Positions 7,073 through 8,077 of a DNA stretch of 8,077 nucleotides are shown here, piece after piece (the first letter of the stretch is position 1; the number at the start of each line of letters is the position of its first letter). Position numbers and translations under genes: made by a program. The notes beneath the pieces are model-generated. The model made no database searches and had not been told where the DNA came from. It worked only from the letters and a program-made list of their open reading frames with translations. Source of the DNA: Deltaproteobacteria bacterium (GTDB lineage Bacteria > Desulfobacterota > Desulfobacteria > Desulfobacterales > SURF-15); the NCBI GenBank assembly GCA_024644775.1, contig JAHEHB010000249.1, positions 1 through 8,077 of the forward strand, in the 5' to 3' direction.

Positions 7073-7507
7073 ATGAGCGAAGCGTTTGAACCGATTATCC
7101 TTGCATTCTGCTGCAACTACTGAGGGTATTCTGCTGCGGACCTGGCAGGTACCATGAGATTGCAATATCCATCGAATATTAGAGTCGTTCGGGTTCCATG
7201 CACCGGTAAGGTCGATGTCCTGTACATCCTCCGTTCTTTTGAAAAAGGTGCAGACGGTGTTTATCTTGTCGGATGCCTGGAAGGGGGATGCCACTATGAC
7301 AGCGGCAACCTAAAAGCACGTAAACGCGTGGAACAGGCGCAAAAAATCCTGGACACCATCGGTATTGGAGGAGAGCGCGTCCAGATGTACAATCTTTCTT
7401 CGAGCGATGGTCCACTTTTCGCCAAATATGCCCAAGAAATAGATGAAAGGATCCGAAAATTAGGTCCAAACCCCATAAAACTGGCAAATAAAGAAAAAGC
7501 TGCATAA
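7073..7507 (+). CDS. mvhD: MvhD-like electron-transfer subunit, selenoprotein with in-frame UGA (Sec17)
   Basis: Small [2Fe-2S] protein that connects HdrA with a partner oxidoreductase (hydrogenase, formate dehydrogenase or, here, MetFV). The gene begins at ATG 7073 behind GGAGG (7063-7067) and continues in one frame to TAA 7505-7507, interrupted only by TGA 7121-7123. Reading that codon as selenocysteine gives 144 residues. The N-terminus FCCNYU-GYSAADLAG (12-26) then matches the MvhD motif FCCNWCxYxxADLAG, with Sec17 in place of a conserved cysteine. Other cluster cysteines are Cys43 in RVPCTGKVD, and Cys68 and Cys73 in VGCLEGGCHY. A gene call starting at 7154 would lose the first 27 residues, including the Cys13/Cys14/Sec17 site. 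Sec in this subunit is known from archaeal VhuD. It follows hdrA by 54 bases that contain two copies of TTCGATTT (7021-7028 and 7035-7042). Confidence 0.92.
7121..7153 (+). promoter_or_regulatory. Candidate bacterial SECIS element after the UGA
   Basis: After UGA (7121-7123), GGACCT (7138-7143) pairs with AGGT plus CC (7147-7150 and 7152-7153, with A7151 bulged) around the loop GGC (7144-7146). The loop starts with G and lies 20 bases after the UGA, inside the usual 16-37 spacing for bacterial SECIS hairpins. An alternative fold pairs CTGC (7131-7134) with GCAG (7145-7148). Drawn by hand; energies not computed. Confidence 0.5.
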
Positions 7508-7630
7508 CATGCGGTTTTACGATCCGGGGGTGATGTTCCGAGTTCAGCGCTGCCGCTGGCGACCGAAGAGGCCAGTTTGATCGAAAAAGAAACTTGCCGA
7601 TGAAGTAAAAATTTTAAATTTTGCGAAAGA

Positions 7631-7699
7631 GTCATTCCGGCGAAGGCCGGAATCCAGTAACGCCAGCAAATTCTGGATGCGGATCAAGTCCGGCATGAC
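7631..7699. repeat. Palindromic intergenic repeat, 27-base imperfect inverted arms
   Basis: GTCATTCCGGC... (7631-7657) and ...GTCCGGCATGAC (7673-7699) form imperfect inverted arms of 27 bases around 15 bases. The left arm is itself a hairpin (ATTCCGGC, GAA, GGCCGGAAT). The similarity extends weakly outward (about 7617-7716), where TTTTGCGAAA flanks both sides. It resembles the 'GTCATTCC...GGAATCCAG' repeat class common between genes in sulfate-reducing bacteria. It lies in the gene-free 450 bases between mvhD and metV; 7508-7630 hold only a weak stem CTGGC/GCCAG (7556-7575). Confidence 0.6.
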
Positions 7700-7805
7700 G
7701 AATGCGAGACTTTTTGCGAAACCAACAAAGTTTGGCAATTAAGTTTCATAAGAGTGGCGTGTTATCAAATCAAGGTAAAACTCGGAATTTAGAAATCAGA
7801 ACTAA

Positions 7806-7920
7806 AGAGCCTGTTTCAAAAGGTTTAAGTTTGTTCAAAGTCAAGTCGAAGATCCCGGACTTTTAGCCTGACATCCCGCCGATGGCGGGAGTCAAACCGG
7901 GACGTTTTGAAATTGGCTCT
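7806..7920. repeat. 115-bp nested palindromic element upstream of metV (MITE-like)
   Basis: Outer arms AGAGCCTGTTTCAAAA (7806-7821) and TTTTGAAATTGGCTCT (7905-7920) are inverted with 14 of 16 matches. Inside them TCCCGG (7853-7858) pairs with CCGGGA (7897-7902), and at the centre CCCGCC-GAT-GGCGGG (7875-7889) is a perfect hairpin. The three nested pairs could fold the whole element into one long stem. No open reading frame or clear target duplication is seen. It ends 37 bases before the metV ATG, so it would lie in the mvhD-metV transcript and could act as an RNA processing or attenuation site. Confidence 0.65.
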
Positions 7921-7957
7921 AAAAATTCAGAATTAAATTAAAGAGAGGTCCCGTTTT

Positions 7958-8077
7958 ATGATTGTTGCTGACAAAAAACCAATCGAGGAGATCATCGATT
8001 ATCTTAAGAATAAAAACAAAATTTTAGTCTTAGGATGCAACGAATGTGTTACCGTTTGTGAAGCCGGAGGAAAAAAA
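7958..8077 (+). CDS. metV: MetV, zinc-finger partner of methylene-tetrahydrofolate reductase (5' part only)
   Basis: Only the first 40 residues lie in the window; the gene continues past the right edge. The sequence opens MIVADKKPIEEI, then KILVLGCNECVTVCEAGG (residues 21-38) with Cys27, Cys30 and Cys34. This CxxCxxxC-AGG pattern is the N-terminal signature of MetV (the PF12225 family). In Moorella MetV forms the active methylene-THF reductase with MetF and joins it to HdrABC and MvhD. AGAGAGG (7942-7948) precedes the ATG by nine bases. It is in the same direction as hdrCBA-mvhD but separated from mvhD by 450 bases of repeat-rich DNA, so it could have its own promoter. metF is expected next but is not visible. 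Confidence 0.82.
   Translation, partial: MIVADKKPIEEIIDYLKNKNKILVLGCNECVTVCEAGGKK

Noticed and set aside
7154..7507. Short MvhD starting at ATG 7154.
   Set aside because: It would remove the conserved Cys13/Cys14/Sec17 cluster site; in-frame homology continues upstream through the UGA to a well-placed start.
7556..7578. Possible Rho-independent terminator after mvhD (CTGGC/GCCAG then TTT).
   Set aside because: The stem has five pairs with a ten-base loop and only three T residues follow; too weak to call.

Overview
The window looks like chromosomal DNA from an anaerobic deltaproteobacterium (Desulfobacterota), most likely a sulfate reducer with the Wood-Ljungdahl pathway. This is inferred from three things: an hdrC-hdrB-hdrA-mvhD-metV gene order known from acetogens and sulfate reducers, a UGA-encoded selenocysteine in MvhD, and moderate-GC DNA whose gaps are filled with imperfect palindromic repeats. 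No 16S gene or other taxonomic marker is present, so the assignment is by content only.

Left part (1-1895). The C-terminal tail of a probable glycosyltransferase runs in from the left edge on the + strand (2-115). It faces a complete minus-strand family 2 glycosyltransferase (253-942) of the 'rSAM/selenodomain-associated transferase 2' type, which has a near-consensus promoter directly at its start. Diverging from it is a DapA/NanA-family class I aldolase (1002-1895) that has the Schiff-base lysine but lacks the arginine typical of true dihydrodipicolinate synthase.

Gap (1896-2437). This 542-base stretch has no gene. It holds two inverted arrays of an 8-bp unit, then a good sigma70-type promoter (2163-2192), then a leader of about 240 nt that can fold, ending at a strong ribosome binding site for hdrC.

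Main operon (2438-8077, running off the right edge). HdrC (two 4Fe-4S clusters) and HdrB (two CCG domains) are followed by a long two-FAD HdrA. In this sequence HdrA is broken into two reading frames by a small deletion near 5643-5650; joined, it would be about 1013 residues. MvhD follows, with an in-frame UGA at 7121-7123 read as selenocysteine and a plausible bacterial SECIS hairpin behind it. After a 450-base gap carrying two palindromic elements comes the start of MetV, cut by the window end; metF probably lies beyond. By analogy with the Moorella MetFV-HdrABC-MvhD complex, these proteins would link methylene-tetrahydrofolate reduction to a flavin-based bifurcating heterodisulfide-reductase-like module. 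HdrA would be the flavin hub, HdrBC the disulfide or thiol-acceptor arm, MvhD the electron connector and MetV the link to MetF.

The points most worth a second look are the HdrA frame break, the selenocysteine in MvhD, the long structured leader before hdrC, and the hairpin element inserted between mvhD and metV.
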